64,000 bases of DNA, taken from assembly GCA_965279135.1 (NCBI GenBank), contig OZ257133.1, positions 3,286,001-3,350,000 of the forward strand. The letters run 5' to 3'. This document shows, piece after piece, positions 19,277 through 28,083 of the stretch. The translations under genes were made by a program, and so were the position numbers. Position 1 is the stretch's first letter. Each line of letters starts with the position of its first letter. The notes beneath the pieces were generated by a model, which was not told the origin of the DNA, made no database searches, and saw nothing but the letters and a program-made list of their open reading frames with translations. The DNA is from Croceimicrobium sp965279135. Lineage in GTDB: Bacteria; Bacteroidota; Bacteroidia; Flavobacteriales; Schleiferiaceae.

Positions 19277-21190
19277 CTATTTATAACTTCTTTGACTGGG
19301 TTGTACTTCTTCAAAATCAAGGACTTCCTTATGCAATTGGAAGTCTTCCGGACTTAAATATTCCCACACGGATACATATTGAAAGTCTTCATCGTTGCGC
19401 AGGGCCTCGCCATCTTTGGTTTGATGTTCTTCCCTAAAATGCGCCCCACAGGATTCTTCCCTTTGTAAGGCATCCTCTACGATGAGCCTGCCTAGTTCGA
19501 GATAATCTGCAACCCGACCAGCCTTTTCCAATTCAAAGTTTATGTCCTCAGCCTTACCGGGAATTAAGAGGTCTTCATAAAAGCGCTTTCGCAACTCTTT
19601 TATATCCGCTTTCGCTTGAACGAGGTTCTCTTTTTCGCGACGTAATCCGCATTTCTGATAGAGGATTTTGCCCAGCTCCTGGTGAAATTCTTCGGCGGTG
19701 GTACTACCCTTAATTTCCAGGAAATCTTGCAGTTGCTTTTTACATTTTGACAATTCGGCCAGACCCTTGGCTTCTCGTTCCTTCGAATTGGGAATTGGCC
19801 CTTGCTTGGCCAGAAAGTCCATTACGGAATGCGGGGCTATAAAATATCCATCTACACAGGCCTGTAATAGTGAGTTGGCGCCAAGCCGATTCGCCCCATG
19901 ATCAGAAAAGTTGGCCTCACCCAGTACAAAGAGACCTTGGAGGTTGCTCATCAGACCATAGTCGACCCAAAGCCCACCCATGGAAAAATGCGCAGCTGGA
20001 GCGATGAGCATCGGTTCTTCATAAGCGTTGATCCCAGTGATCTTCTCGTACATTCTAAACAGGTTGCCATAGCGTTGTTCGATCGTCTTTCGCCCTTCTT
20101 TTTCAAGAGCGGTTTTGAAATCCAGGTAAACGGCATTTTTCAAAGGACCGGCACCAAAGCCTTTTTCAATGCGCTCTAAGGCGGCTCGGGAAGCAATATC
20201 TCTTGGGGCAAGGTTGCCGAAGGAAGGATACCTCCTTTCGAGATAGTAGTCTCTTTCAGTTTCGGGAATGTCCCCCGGTTTTCTTTGATCGTCCTTACTT
20301 TTTGGTACCCAAATCCGACCATCATTTCTGAGCGACTCACTCATCAGCGTAAGCTTACTTTGATGGGAACCCATTTGAGGGAGGGAAGTGGGATGGAATT
20401 GAGTCCAGCTTGGTGCGGCAAAACCAGCCCCTTTTTTATGTGCGCGCCAGATGGCACTGGCGTTACAATTCATGGCGAGGGTGCTGAGGTAGTAAATCTT
20501 TCCATAACCACCGGAAGCAATGATCACCGCATCTGCGTGGTAGGCTTTCATTTCTCCTGTATCCAGATTACGGCAAACTATACCACTGGCTCGATCTCCA
20601 TCCATGATAAGGTCCAGCATTTCATGGCGCGTATGCAGGTTGATTTTTCCTAATCCTACTTGTCGCATTAAGGCCTGGTAGGCTCCTTGTAATAGTTGCT
20701 GTCCGGTTTGTCCCCTGGCATAGAAGGTTCTACTTACCTGAACTCCGCCAAAGGAACGATTACTAAGATGTCCGCCATATTCCCGAGCAAAAGGCACCCC
20801 TTGAGCCACCGCCTGATCAATTAATGCAGCTGAACATTCGGCCAATCGGTAAACATTAGCTTCTCGGGCTCTAAAATCGCCTCCTTTAAGGGTGTCATAG
20901 AACATGCGCCAAACGCTGTCCCCGTCATTTTTGTAATCCTTGGCTGCATTTACGCCTCCCTGCGCGGCAACGGAATGAGCTCTGCGCGGAGAATCGTGAA
21001 ATGTGAATACTTCCACTTCGAAACCTAATTCAGCTAAGCTGGCGGCAGATGAACTACCCGCAAGACCAGTCCCTACGACAATGATCTTGTGTTTTGCTCG
21101 GTTTGCAGGGTTAATTAGTGCAGCTTGCGCTTTGTAGCGACGCCATTTCTGCTCCAGAGCACCCTCGGGTAATCCTGCTTTTAGATTCAT
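19277..21190 (-). CDS. sdhA: Succinate dehydrogenase/fumarate reductase flavoprotein subunit
   Basis: Catalytic FAD subunit of complex II, interconverting succinate and fumarate. The 637-residue protein has an FAD-binding motif VVGTGLAGSS (about 38-47), the covalent-FAD histidine in AHSVAAQGGVNAA (H72), and the FAD/active-site region FSMGGLWVDYG and GLFVLGEANFSDHGANRLG in the second half. The length suits B-type enzymes. It starts at 21190 and is followed after 2 bp by sdhB. In most relatives a cytochrome b subunit gene (sdhC) comes immediately before it; here the upstream neighbour is ppc, only 68 bp away and on the same strand, so sdhC must be elsewhere. A degenerate TAGTTTAG element at 21212-21219 may be its promoter. 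Confidence 0.95.
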   Translation of the reverse strand: MNLKAGLPEGALEQKWRRYKAQAALINPANRAKHKIIVVGTGLAGSSSAASLAELGFEVEVFTFHDSPRRAHSVAAQGGVNAAKDYKNDGDSVWRMFYDTLKGGDFRAREANVYRLAECSAALIDQAVAQGVPFAREYGGHLSNRSFGGVQVSRTFYARGQTGQQLLQGAYQALMRQVGLGKINLHTRHEMLDLIMDGDRASGIVCRNLDTGEMKAYHADAVIIASGGYGKIYYLSTLAMNCNASAIWRAHKKGAGFAAPSWTQFHPTSLPQMGSHQSKLTLMSESLRNDGRIWVPKSKDDQRKPGDIPETERDYYLERRYPSFGNLAPRDIASRAALERIEKGFGAGPLKNAVYLDFKTALEKEGRKTIEQRYGNLFRMYEKITGINAYEEPMLIAPAAHFSMGGLWVDYGLMSNLQGLFVLGEANFSDHGANRLGANSLLQACVDGYFIAPHSVMDFLAKQGPIPNSKEREAKGLAELSKCKKQLQDFLEIKGSTTAEEFHQELGKILYQKCGLRREKENLVQAKADIKELRKRFYEDLLIPGKAEDINFELEKAGRVADYLELGRLIVEDALQREESCGAHFREEHQTKDGEALRNDEDFQYVSVWEYLSPEDFQLHKEVLDFEEVQPSQRSYK

Positions 21191-21258
21191 ATTTCAGCAC
21201 TGATTTGTCGGCTAAACTAGACGAAGAGGCCAAGGCATTCTATGATATTTGGCAGTCT

Positions 21259-23919
21259 TTATCCAGTTACCTGCAGTCCACCCGCAATTGCTGAAAGTAG
21301 GTGCAAATGCCTTTCCAGAAGCTTTTCCTTCGTTTCTCCTTCACTCTCGCGGTAGAGTTTTAATAGTCTGATTTGCTCCAGGTGTAAAGGCTTAAGCATG
21401 GCATTTCGTCGATCGAGAATAGTTTTACTTCTACTACGTCTTTCTTCAAGGCTTTGGCCATATATCCGTTCTATGTAGTGCAAGGCGCGTTTGTATTCAT
21501 CTTGAATCAGACTTAGGAAACGCTCTCTGATTTCTGGAGCGGCGAGAGAAGCATAAGCTTCCATAAGATTAGGTTCGGCTCGCATCAAACCCATGCTGAT
21601 ATTGGTGAGCAGGTAACGGCATAGGGGATGTTTGCTTCCTTCAGATTGCATCAGTGCCAATCGTTCGGGATGCTCTCTTTCTAAATCTGCCATAGCCAAA
21701 CCAAATCCAAACCATGCGGAAATCATGAAGCGAGATTGACTCCAACTAAATACCCAGGGAATGGCTCTTAGATCAGCTAAACTATTTTGCCCGGTTCGCT
21801 TCGCGGGTCGGGATCCAATTCTACTTTGGGAGATCAGATCTATTGGTGTTGCTTGTTGGAAGAATTGCACGAAACCATCCATTTCCAGCAAATTGCGATA
21901 ATGCTTAAAACTTCGGTTTGAAAGGAAACTCATGGTTTCTCGCCATTCATCACTTAGTCCGGAAGTTTCTGAACTGCTTAATGCTGATTTTAAACTTCCT
22001 GCTGCCCATAGTTCCAGTTGATAATTACGGGTGGGGCGCTGGGCATATTTTAGGGCGATGGTTTCCCCTTGTTCTGTCCAGCGGATAGTATTATGTAAGC
22101 TCCCCGGTGGTAATCCTTCGAGAAAGCGATGGGTTGGTCCACCTCCCCGGCTGATGCTTCCTCCTCGACCATGAAAGAATCTTAAGCGAATGCCAAAATC
22201 TTTGCCTAAGGCACTCATAGATTCCTGGGCTTGATAAAGCGCCCAGATGCTTGCGGTCTTTCCACCATCTTTATTGCTGTCGCTGTAACCGACCATTACT
22301 TGTTGAACAGGGCTTTTTTGACCTTCAAATAGACTTGCCTTTCCAACCGGATGTTCAAACCAGGATTGTAGTATCCCTCGACTTTGTTCTAAATCTTCAA
22401 TAGTTTCAAATAGGGGAACAATCGGAAGTCTGCTGTAGCAATTACCATCCTTCCAATCGCATAAACCAACTTCACGTAATAAGACGGCCAGGCACAGTAG
22501 GTCGGATAATTGACGGGTCATGCTAATGATCATCGAGCCAATGCCATCCGGGCCATTTTCGCGGTATTCCTTAGCCACAACTCGTAAAGCACTAATTACC
22601 TTATGTGCATTCGGACCAGCAGTCTCGGCCTCTACTAAAAAGGGCCGGTTAACCTTTAGCTCTTTGCTTAAAAAGGCTAGCCTTTGGGATTCATCCCATT
22701 GCTCGAAATTGGCATCACCTTCGCCTGCAGCAGCAAGAATCTCGCCCAGGGCCAAATCATGAGTATGACTGTTTTGACGGATGTCTATTCGAGCTAGGTG
22801 AAAGCCGAAACGTTCCACGAAACGCTCCACCGGCTGCACGAAGTGAAATGCCAGGTAGTGGCAGTCTACTTCAACCAGGCTTTTGCGAATGCTTTCCAAT
22901 TCTTCCTTCAGCTCCTCTGCGCTCATGCTGATCTGCTTCCGATCGTCTTCCTGAAACAAGGCATTTCGTAGAAGATTAACCCACTGACGCCAGGGCTCAT
23001 GCTCGTTTCGTTCCAGGGCGATTTTCCCAGTATCGCCTTGAGCTGATGCTAGCTTCTCGATACGCTCCAGCATAAATTGAGGGCAATCGTGGAGCCCACG
23101 ACTTAAGCTTAATCGGCGGGCAAGTTTAAGAAGGTGTTTGTCCAGTAACTCAAGAGCCTTGTTTCTGAACTTTGCAAAGGTCTCTGTGGTGATTTCGGCT
23201 GTAACAAGAGGGTGTCCATCCCGATCTCCGCCGACCCAATTACCAAATTCCCATTCAGGATAAGTTCGATCCTCGAGGGCAATGTCTAATCGTTCATATT
23301 CCTTATCAAGTTGGCGATCTACAGAAAGTACCCCTTCCGGTAATGCTTTTTCGAAATAGTACAGTTTTTCTAAAACTTCGGCTTCCACGCTTGGCTTGTG
23401 CAGGTAAATGTTTCCCGTTCGCCAAAGCAATTCAAGATTGCCTTTTAGGGCAGGATAGTCTGGATGATTCGCTCGATCCGAGGGAGCCCATTGACAGATG
23501 TTTTGAAATTGCTCAAATATCCGCCGCAAATGTTCTTGAACAGTGAAGCGTTTAGATTCGGTTGGATGCGCTGTAAAAACGGGAGCTAATCTGAGTTTTG
23601 AGATCGCCTCTATTAATGCGGTATTGGAGATTTGGGGTTCCAGTTTTTGGATCACCTTTGCCCAGGTTCCAGAAAGGCTGGCCGGACCTTGTTCCCTAAT
23701 TAATACCTCACGATTGTAGTGATGGGCGTTCTCTTCAATAAGGTTATAAAGCTGAAAAAGAGTGAGGTAGAGTTTAATTCGGTTTAAACTCCATTCCTTT
23801 CCTTCTTCTAATAGTTCAGCTCGATCTCCGTCCGATAGGATGGTTAGAAACTCGTCCCTTAGCCACTCCTGGTCATTGACAATTTGATTAGGATCGAGGT
23901 AAGCTTCAGTAGTATACAT
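21259..23919 (-). CDS. ppc: Phosphoenolpyruvate carboxylase
   Basis: Carboxylates PEP with bicarbonate to oxaloacetate, refilling the TCA cycle. The 886-residue length is typical. Landmarks: VFTAHPTES with the catalytic histidine H118, GGDRDGHP, GYSDSNKDGG, the glycine-rich FHGRGGSISRGGG loop, and RAIPWVFSWSQ. The C-terminus is AIAGGLQVTG, close to the family ending (..AAGMRNTG) but with V in place of the usual N three residues from the end. The order ppc-sdhA-sdhB on one strand could allow readthrough, linking an anaplerotic enzyme with complex II. A TACTTTTG element lies 17-24 bp upstream of the ATG. Confidence 0.95.
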   Translation of the reverse strand: MYTTEAYLDPNQIVNDQEWLRDEFLTILSDGDRAELLEEGKEWSLNRIKLYLTLFQLYNLIEENAHHYNREVLIREQGPASLSGTWAKVIQKLEPQISNTALIEAISKLRLAPVFTAHPTESKRFTVQEHLRRIFEQFQNICQWAPSDRANHPDYPALKGNLELLWRTGNIYLHKPSVEAEVLEKLYYFEKALPEGVLSVDRQLDKEYERLDIALEDRTYPEWEFGNWVGGDRDGHPLVTAEITTETFAKFRNKALELLDKHLLKLARRLSLSRGLHDCPQFMLERIEKLASAQGDTGKIALERNEHEPWRQWVNLLRNALFQEDDRKQISMSAEELKEELESIRKSLVEVDCHYLAFHFVQPVERFVERFGFHLARIDIRQNSHTHDLALGEILAAAGEGDANFEQWDESQRLAFLSKELKVNRPFLVEAETAGPNAHKVISALRVVAKEYRENGPDGIGSMIISMTRQLSDLLCLAVLLREVGLCDWKDGNCYSRLPIVPLFETIEDLEQSRGILQSWFEHPVGKASLFEGQKSPVQQVMVGYSDSNKDGGKTASIWALYQAQESMSALGKDFGIRLRFFHGRGGSISRGGGPTHRFLEGLPPGSLHNTIRWTEQGETIALKYAQRPTRNYQLELWAAGSLKSALSSSETSGLSDEWRETMSFLSNRSFKHYRNLLEMDGFVQFFQQATPIDLISQSRIGSRPAKRTGQNSLADLRAIPWVFSWSQSRFMISAWFGFGLAMADLEREHPERLALMQSEGSKHPLCRYLLTNISMGLMRAEPNLMEAYASLAAPEIRERFLSLIQDEYKRALHYIERIYGQSLEERRSRSKTILDRRNAMLKPLHLEQIRLLKLYRESEGETKEKLLERHLHLLSAIAGGLQVTG

Positions 23920-23935
23920 GGTTCAGGTTTTACTT

Positions 23936-23943
23936 CAAAAGTA
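23936..23943 (-). promoter_or_regulatory. Promoter -7 element of ppc
   Basis: TACTTTTG on the minus strand matches TAnnTTTG and is placed 16 bp before the ppc start codon. I see no good TTG box at the right distance upstream, so only the proximal element is supported. Confidence 0.4.
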
Positions 23944-24015
23944 TAATGTAAGGAGATTCGATCATGAGACTTAGTGTTTTTTTTACACCAACTATTATGA
24001 TTTTTTTATCTGTTT

Positions 24016-24023
24016 TACCTTTG
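24016..24023 (+). promoter_or_regulatory. Promoter -7 element of the 24066 gene
   Basis: TACCTTTG matches TAnnTTTG exactly and lies 42 bp before the ATG. No clear TTG box is seen upstream; the preceding sequence is T-rich. Confidence 0.4.
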
Positions 24024-24065
24024 AGGGATAATCCTGAATCAAGTTTGTATTAATCTGAATTCTTT

Positions 24066-24803
24066 ATGATTCGCTTCTATTTTCTAATTCTTTTACTCTT
24101 TGCTACCAGTAACACTTTTGCTCAACATCAATGGTCGGCTTTAACCAGGGGGAACCTTGGTTTGGGGTCTTCCTGGGCTCGCAGTACGGAACAAGATTTC
24201 TTCGCCGATTTCCTTAATGACAATTATTCCGCCGGCCTAACTAGCGGAGGACATTTAGCGGTTCAATTTCAGTGGGGTCAGCATCCGGCGATTCCTCGCA
24301 AGGGGAATATTTGGGCGGTAGAACTGGGTCTTGGCTATCAACAACGCGAGCAGCATGGTAGTACGGGTAATTTCACCTTTCCCGGGGCTATTGATCCGAT
24401 TTTTGGTTTTGTGCGGGGTGAGTCCAATGAAAATTTGAATTTGAGCTTTAGGGTAATTAATCGATTTCTGGAAGCTCCGATTCGAGCGACGTACTATTTT
24501 CAAGGTCAAGATAATGGGTGGTTTGCTTCGGCGGGTGTTATTTCCGCCTATTACTTCGAGGAAGTTGTTAATTATGAAGGATCAGGAATAAACCTTGAGA
24601 CGGAAGCCCGGGAACCCCTTGCTGATGAATTCCAGATTTTTGGATTATTGGCGGGAGGATATCGCTGGAATATTGGTCGTGGTTGGGGACTTGAAGTGGG
24701 TATTCAAGGTCAGCATTCCTTAAAGCCTTTGTATAGTGAAAGTATAGTGCAAGAATTTCTTTGGAGTGCTGGTTTAGATTTAGGACTTAAGAAGAGCTTT
24801 TAG
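24066..24803 (+). CDS. Predicted outer-membrane beta-barrel protein
   Basis: A 245-residue protein with a clean signal peptide (residues 1-19, FYFLILLLFATSNTFAQ). The mature part alternates polar and aromatic residues in strand-like blocks (WAVELGLGYQQRE, GWFASAGVISAYYFEE, WGLEVGIQGQH) and ends WSAGLDLGLKKSF, a C-terminal aromatic strand usual for barrels. It looks like the small barrel families (OMP_b-brl type) common in this phylum. No specific function can be assigned. It is divergent from ppc, with a 146-bp gap holding promoter elements for both. Confidence 0.65.
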   Translation: MIRFYFLILLLFATSNTFAQHQWSALTRGNLGLGSSWARSTEQDFFADFLNDNYSAGLTSGGHLAVQFQWGQHPAIPRKGNIWAVELGLGYQQREQHGSTGNFTFPGAIDPIFGFVRGESNENLNLSFRVINRFLEAPIRATYYFQGQDNGWFASAGVISAYYFEEVVNYEGSGINLETEAREPLADEFQIFGLLAGGYRWNIGRGWGLEVGIQGQHSLKPLYSESIVQEFLWSAGLDLGLKKSF

Positions 24804-24957
24804 TTTTTTGATTTCAAATTTTGAGAATGTATAAAAGGGATCTTTAGAGCTCTAATGACTATACGTAATTTGAAAAATCTGTTTGGTTTTAGTGATAAAA
24901 AGTAGGATTTTTTAAATAGTTTAATGGTTAGTCATTTAAAAAGAGCAAAATCTAAAT

Positions 24958-25485
24958 ATGATTTATTCAGAGGATAAAATTGAACTGACTTTTTTTGAAC
25001 AAAGCATTTTGGACTGTATTGAAATATACTGTGCGGAATATCTGCGCCAGTACACCTATGGACTCCGACCCGATTTCACTAAGAACCTTATTACTGAGCT
25101 TGGAAGACTAATGCATGAAAATGGTCTTTGGTACAACCCGAATGCAACTGAGGGAGAATGGCTATATGATTTTATTGGATATGATCTTGATAAAGACGGT
25201 AACTTGATAAGCCTTAAGTTGTGCCTGGAAAGTGAGTTAAGTAATAGAACTAAGGCGGGTTTAAGGTATGACTTCCAAAAGCTTTTAATCTGTAAGGCTG
25301 AGACAAAAGTGATGTTAGCAGCAGTTAAAAAAACCGAAGCCCCTATAATTAACTCCTATTTTCAGGACTTTGAACGTTGGGTTAATAGGTATAATTGCGT
25401 AGATAAGTCTGAGAGATTCTTAGTATTGCTTTGGGATGATTGGACAACTGGAAAATTGCATCCCGCCATTATTACTCCTGGTTAA
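24958..25485 (+). CDS. Hypothetical cytosolic protein, possible PD-(D/E)XK-like fold
   Basis: A 175-residue soluble protein, no signal peptide or membrane segment. The base composition is clearly more AT-rich than its neighbours, and so is the 154-bp region before it, hinting at acquired DNA. The central block 'GEWLYDFIGYD...LKLCLESE' followed by 'YDFQKLLICKAETKVML' resembles, from memory, small Bacteroidota proteins with a strand-E-x-E ... D-F-x-K-L-L pattern that may be degenerate restriction-endonuclease-like folds. I cannot confirm this. It is flanked by unrelated genes and probably monocistronic. Confidence 0.6.
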   Translation: MIYSEDKIELTFFEQSILDCIEIYCAEYLRQYTYGLRPDFTKNLITELGRLMHENGLWYNPNATEGEWLYDFIGYDLDKDGNLISLKLCLESELSNRTKAGLRYDFQKLLICKAETKVMLAAVKKTEAPIINSYFQDFERWVNRYNCVDKSERFLVLLWDDWTTGKLHPAIITPG

Positions 25486-25633
25486 GTAAGGCTTTTGGTT
25501 CTAGACGTTTTTAGTCCTAGTTTTTTTCAATTAGAACGTTTGTATTTTTAGGTGTTCCAAGATTAGACGAGGGGGCTTCTGGTATTCATAAATATCTCCT
25601 TACTTTAGTCCTTCATCATCAAAACTATACAAC

Positions 25634-26173
25634 ATGAAAGCATTAAAGATTATTGGAATCATTTTACTGATTTTGATTGGCTTACCATTAATTATTGCGC
25701 TCTTCGTAAACAAAGACTTTTCTCATGAAGAGAGTCTCACAATCAACGCACCGGTTGATGAAGTTTGGAGCAGCACCAACACATTACAGAAGATGGACGC
25801 CTGGAGTCCCTGGACCGGCAGAGATCCGGAGATCAAACAGGATTATACCGGCAATGAGGGAACGGTTGGATCAAAGAATTGCTGGGATAGTCAGCACCCT
25901 GAAGTTGGTGCAGGTTGTCAAACGATTACCAAAGTTGGTGCGCCTTATCTATTAGAGACTCATCTTGATTTTACACGTCCTTATGAATCGCAAGGGGATG
26001 CCTATGTGAAATTGGAAGAGGATGGAAATGGAACCAAGGTTACCTGGGGGATCAAGAGCGAGTTTCCTTATCCTATGAACCTGATGAATTTAATGATGGA
26101 TGCGGAAGCGGCTATGGGGCCGGATTTCCAGAAAGGATTGAATTCCTTGAAGACTATTGTGGAGGGGGCTTAA
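25634..26173 (+). CDS. Membrane-anchored SRPBCC (START-like) domain protein
   Basis: A protein of 179 residues. Residues 4-26 are one membrane helix (IIGIILLILIGLPLIIAL). The rest is a START/SRPBCC hydrophobic-ligand-binding domain: the opening strand HEESLTINAPVDEVWS, then WSPWTGRDPE, and a C-terminal amphipathic helix ending GLNSLKTIVEG. Such anchored SRPBCC proteins are common in Bacteroidota, with unknown ligands. A TACTTTAG element lies at 25611-25618, 16 bp before the ATG. The 3' end borders the first palindrome array. Confidence 0.75.
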   Translation: MKALKIIGIILLILIGLPLIIALFVNKDFSHEESLTINAPVDEVWSSTNTLQKMDAWSPWTGRDPEIKQDYTGNEGTVGSKNCWDSQHPEVGAGCQTITKVGAPYLLETHLDFTRPYESQGDAYVKLEEDGNGTKVTWGIKSEFPYPMNLMNLMMDAEAAMGPDFQKGLNSLKTIVEGA

Positions 26174-26213
26174 AGGCTGGGGTTACTTCGACGATCGTTC
26201 ACCTTTGGGTGGT

Positions 26214-26582
26214 TTTTTCACCGCCCGTCCGCCATTGGCGGCCTCAAGGCGCAAAGGACACCAAGCTTCACAGAGCAGTTGATTACCCTCTGCGTTACTT
26301 TGCGTTCTTTGCTTCTTTGCGTTGAAGTAAACGAGAGTTTTTTTTTCACCGCCCGCCCGCCTCTGGCGGTCTCAAGGCGCAAAGAGCGTAAAGCTTCACG
26401 GAGCGCTTAGTAACCCTTTGCGTTACTCTGCGTCCTTTGCTTCTTTGCGTTGAAATAATAGAGCGTTTTTCACCGCCCGTCCGCCATTGGCGGCCTCAAG
26501 GCGCGAAGAGCGCAAAGCTTTACAGAGCGCCTAGTAACCCTTTGCGAATCTTTGTGTCCTTTGCTTCTTTGCGTTGAAGTAA
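26214..26582 (+). repeat. Array 1: three copies of a roughly 115-bp imperfect palindrome
   Basis: Three direct copies at about 26217-26330, 26345-26458 and 26469-26582, spaced 124-128 bp. Each begins T-rich then TTCACCGCCCG, contains a small hairpin such as CCGCCATTGGCGG, then a left arm CAAGGCGCAAAG...GC(A/G)AAGC. A centre with TTACCCT or TAACCCT follows, and it ends with CTTTGCTTCTTTGCGTTGAAGTAA-like sequence (ending TTGAAGTAA or TTGAAATAA). The two arms are roughly complementary (GCGCAAAG against CTTTGCG), so each unit can fold into a long hairpin with side stems. It lies between convergent genes. No ORF is encoded, which resembles a MITE or REP-like element. Confidence 0.85.
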
Positions 26583-26619
26583 CCAATTACTTTCTCCACC
26601 GCGGCCGCTACTTTTTGCC

Positions 26620-27438
26620 CTAGAACCACCCATAGTAATCCGCTAAGACTATTCCGGCATTGTGCATCATATGGCACACCATGCCATAAATAAGCGTATT
26701 GTACTTGTGCCTGAAATAGGCCAGCAACAAGCCAAAGGGCAAAATCCAGAAGACCGAGATCAAAGAAAAATGAACGATCGCGAAGATGATGGAGCTCGCC
26801 CATATTGCCGCTTTAGGTCCACTAATTTTGTTGAGGTAATGAAAGAGGAATCCACGGTAAGTAAGCTCCTCAAAGATTCCTGGGAACACGGCGGTTACTA
26901 GCAAAGTGCTTAGTAAGGGATAGTCCGCATCATAGAATATGAGCCCCCCATCATAAAGATTAAGACTTTCATTTATGAGATTAACAGTTGGTCCTACTAA
27001 CCAGGGAGTACAGAGTGCGATGCCTACGATTAGTCCAAGTGCGCCTACATTGAGCCGCTTAGGAAGAATGATTTTCCAAAGGTCGCGAACGGTGAAAAAG
27101 AAGATGAGGGTAATAATGGCATCTGAAATGGACAACAATAGATTGTTTTGATAGCTATGGTCCATGATTTCATTAATGATAACCAGAGCGGCGAAATAGA
27201 TACCATAAAAAACAAGGATGGAAGTACTCCTGTTGAAATCAGCCCGATCCATTTTATCTCGGGTATCCAACTCTTTCCGTCGTCTTCCGCAATTTGAACA
27301 GAAAACGAAGTTATCCTTTTGTGCTGCCCCGCAGTAGAGACAGCTTACTAAATCCTTATCCTCCAGGAGGAACGGGAAATTCCAATTTTCTTCGGAGGGT
27401 AATGATGGACCATAATTGGATTTAGACGGATCGCTCAT
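26620..27438 (-). CDS. Zinc-ribbon CPBP family intramembrane metalloprotease
   Basis: A polytopic membrane protein of 272 residues in the CPBP (CAAX protease and bacteriocin-processing) family. An N-terminal zinc ribbon (C33, C36, C47, C50: CLYC...CSNC) sits on the cytosolic side before about seven hydrophobic segments. The catalytic motifs are all present: EELTYRG (E190, E191, R195), FAIVH (H223) and HMMHN (H256, N260). Prokaryotic members act as intramembrane endopeptidases or immunity proteins; the substrate here is unknown. It overlaps the preceding zinc-ribbon gene by 17 bp, so the pair is one operon, and the pair is enclosed by palindrome arrays. Confidence 0.85.
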   Translation of the reverse strand: MSDPSKSNYGPSLPSEENWNFPFLLEDKDLVSCLYCGAAQKDNFVFCSNCGRRRKELDTRDKMDRADFNRSTSILVFYGIYFAALVIINEIMDHSYQNNLLLSISDAIITLIFFFTVRDLWKIILPKRLNVGALGLIVGIALCTPWLVGPTVNLINESLNLYDGGLIFYDADYPLLSTLLVTAVFPGIFEELTYRGFLFHYLNKISGPKAAIWASSIIFAIVHFSLISVFWILPFGLLLAYFRHKYNTLIYGMVCHMMHNAGIVLADYYGWF

Positions 27439-28012
27439 CTAATTTGCGCTTGTACTCTCGATAGTCGAATGCAGAACGAACTCCGGATATGAAAATGGCG
27501 ATAATTATGATCTTGAAAATGATACCACTTACAAGAGTGGTGGGGTCCATTATAGCGGAAGCCAATTGAACCAGAACGTAGAGACTAAAAGCGGTGATGA
27601 TTCCAGCCACTGGATCACGCCGAACCCAGGATGCACAGGCAATAAAGATGATCCCCATGATTATTGAAGAAATTCCTAAAATAGAGGCATCCTCAAAAAG
27701 ATTATCTCCGGCCATGCTAATGACTAATCCCGCGATGATGTTAATCCCGGCTAGGATGAGAAGCATGATTCTAACCCGGTTTACTTTTTTTTCAGCATCC
27801 TTTAGGACCTGATGCGTGAGTTCGATTTTCCTGAAGAAGTTTTGTACTTCCTTTTCCGTTCCCATTACTGGGAAGCCACAATTTGGGCAATAGGTATCGG
27901 GATTTTCGTCTAGTTCAAAATTGCAGTTCAGGCAGTGAGTTGGTATTTCCTGAACCGTTTCATTTTCTTCGTTTGGGTTGAGCTCTTCAGCAGAATCAGA
28001 TTGATTTTCCAT
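27422..28012 (-). CDS. Zinc-ribbon multi-pass membrane protein
   Basis: A 196-residue protein. An acidic N-terminal tail is followed by a zinc ribbon (C27, C30, C42, C45: CLNC...CPNC), a charged linker, then four hydrophobic stretches (IMLLILAGINIIAGLVIS, LGISSIIMGIIFIACAS, GIITAFSLYVLVQLAS, FKIIIIAIFISG). No catalytic motif is seen. The stop overlaps the start of the CPBP gene by 17 bp, and both proteins carry N-terminal zinc ribbons, so they may act together; this is inferred from arrangement only. Confidence 0.75.
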   Translation of the reverse strand: MENQSDSAEELNPNEENETVQEIPTHCLNCNFELDENPDTYCPNCGFPVMGTEKEVQNFFRKIELTHQVLKDAEKKVNRVRIMLLILAGINIIAGLVISMAGDNLFEDASILGISSIIMGIIFIACASWVRRDPVAGIITAFSLYVLVQLASAIMDPTTLVSGIIFKIIIIAIFISGVRSAFDYREYKRKLDERSV

Positions 28013-28083
28013 GGTGTTTTTTCCTTAGCCGAATGTAAGGTTTGAGGATTTGGGATGCAAGGGATTGGTTTTATTTGAGGGGG

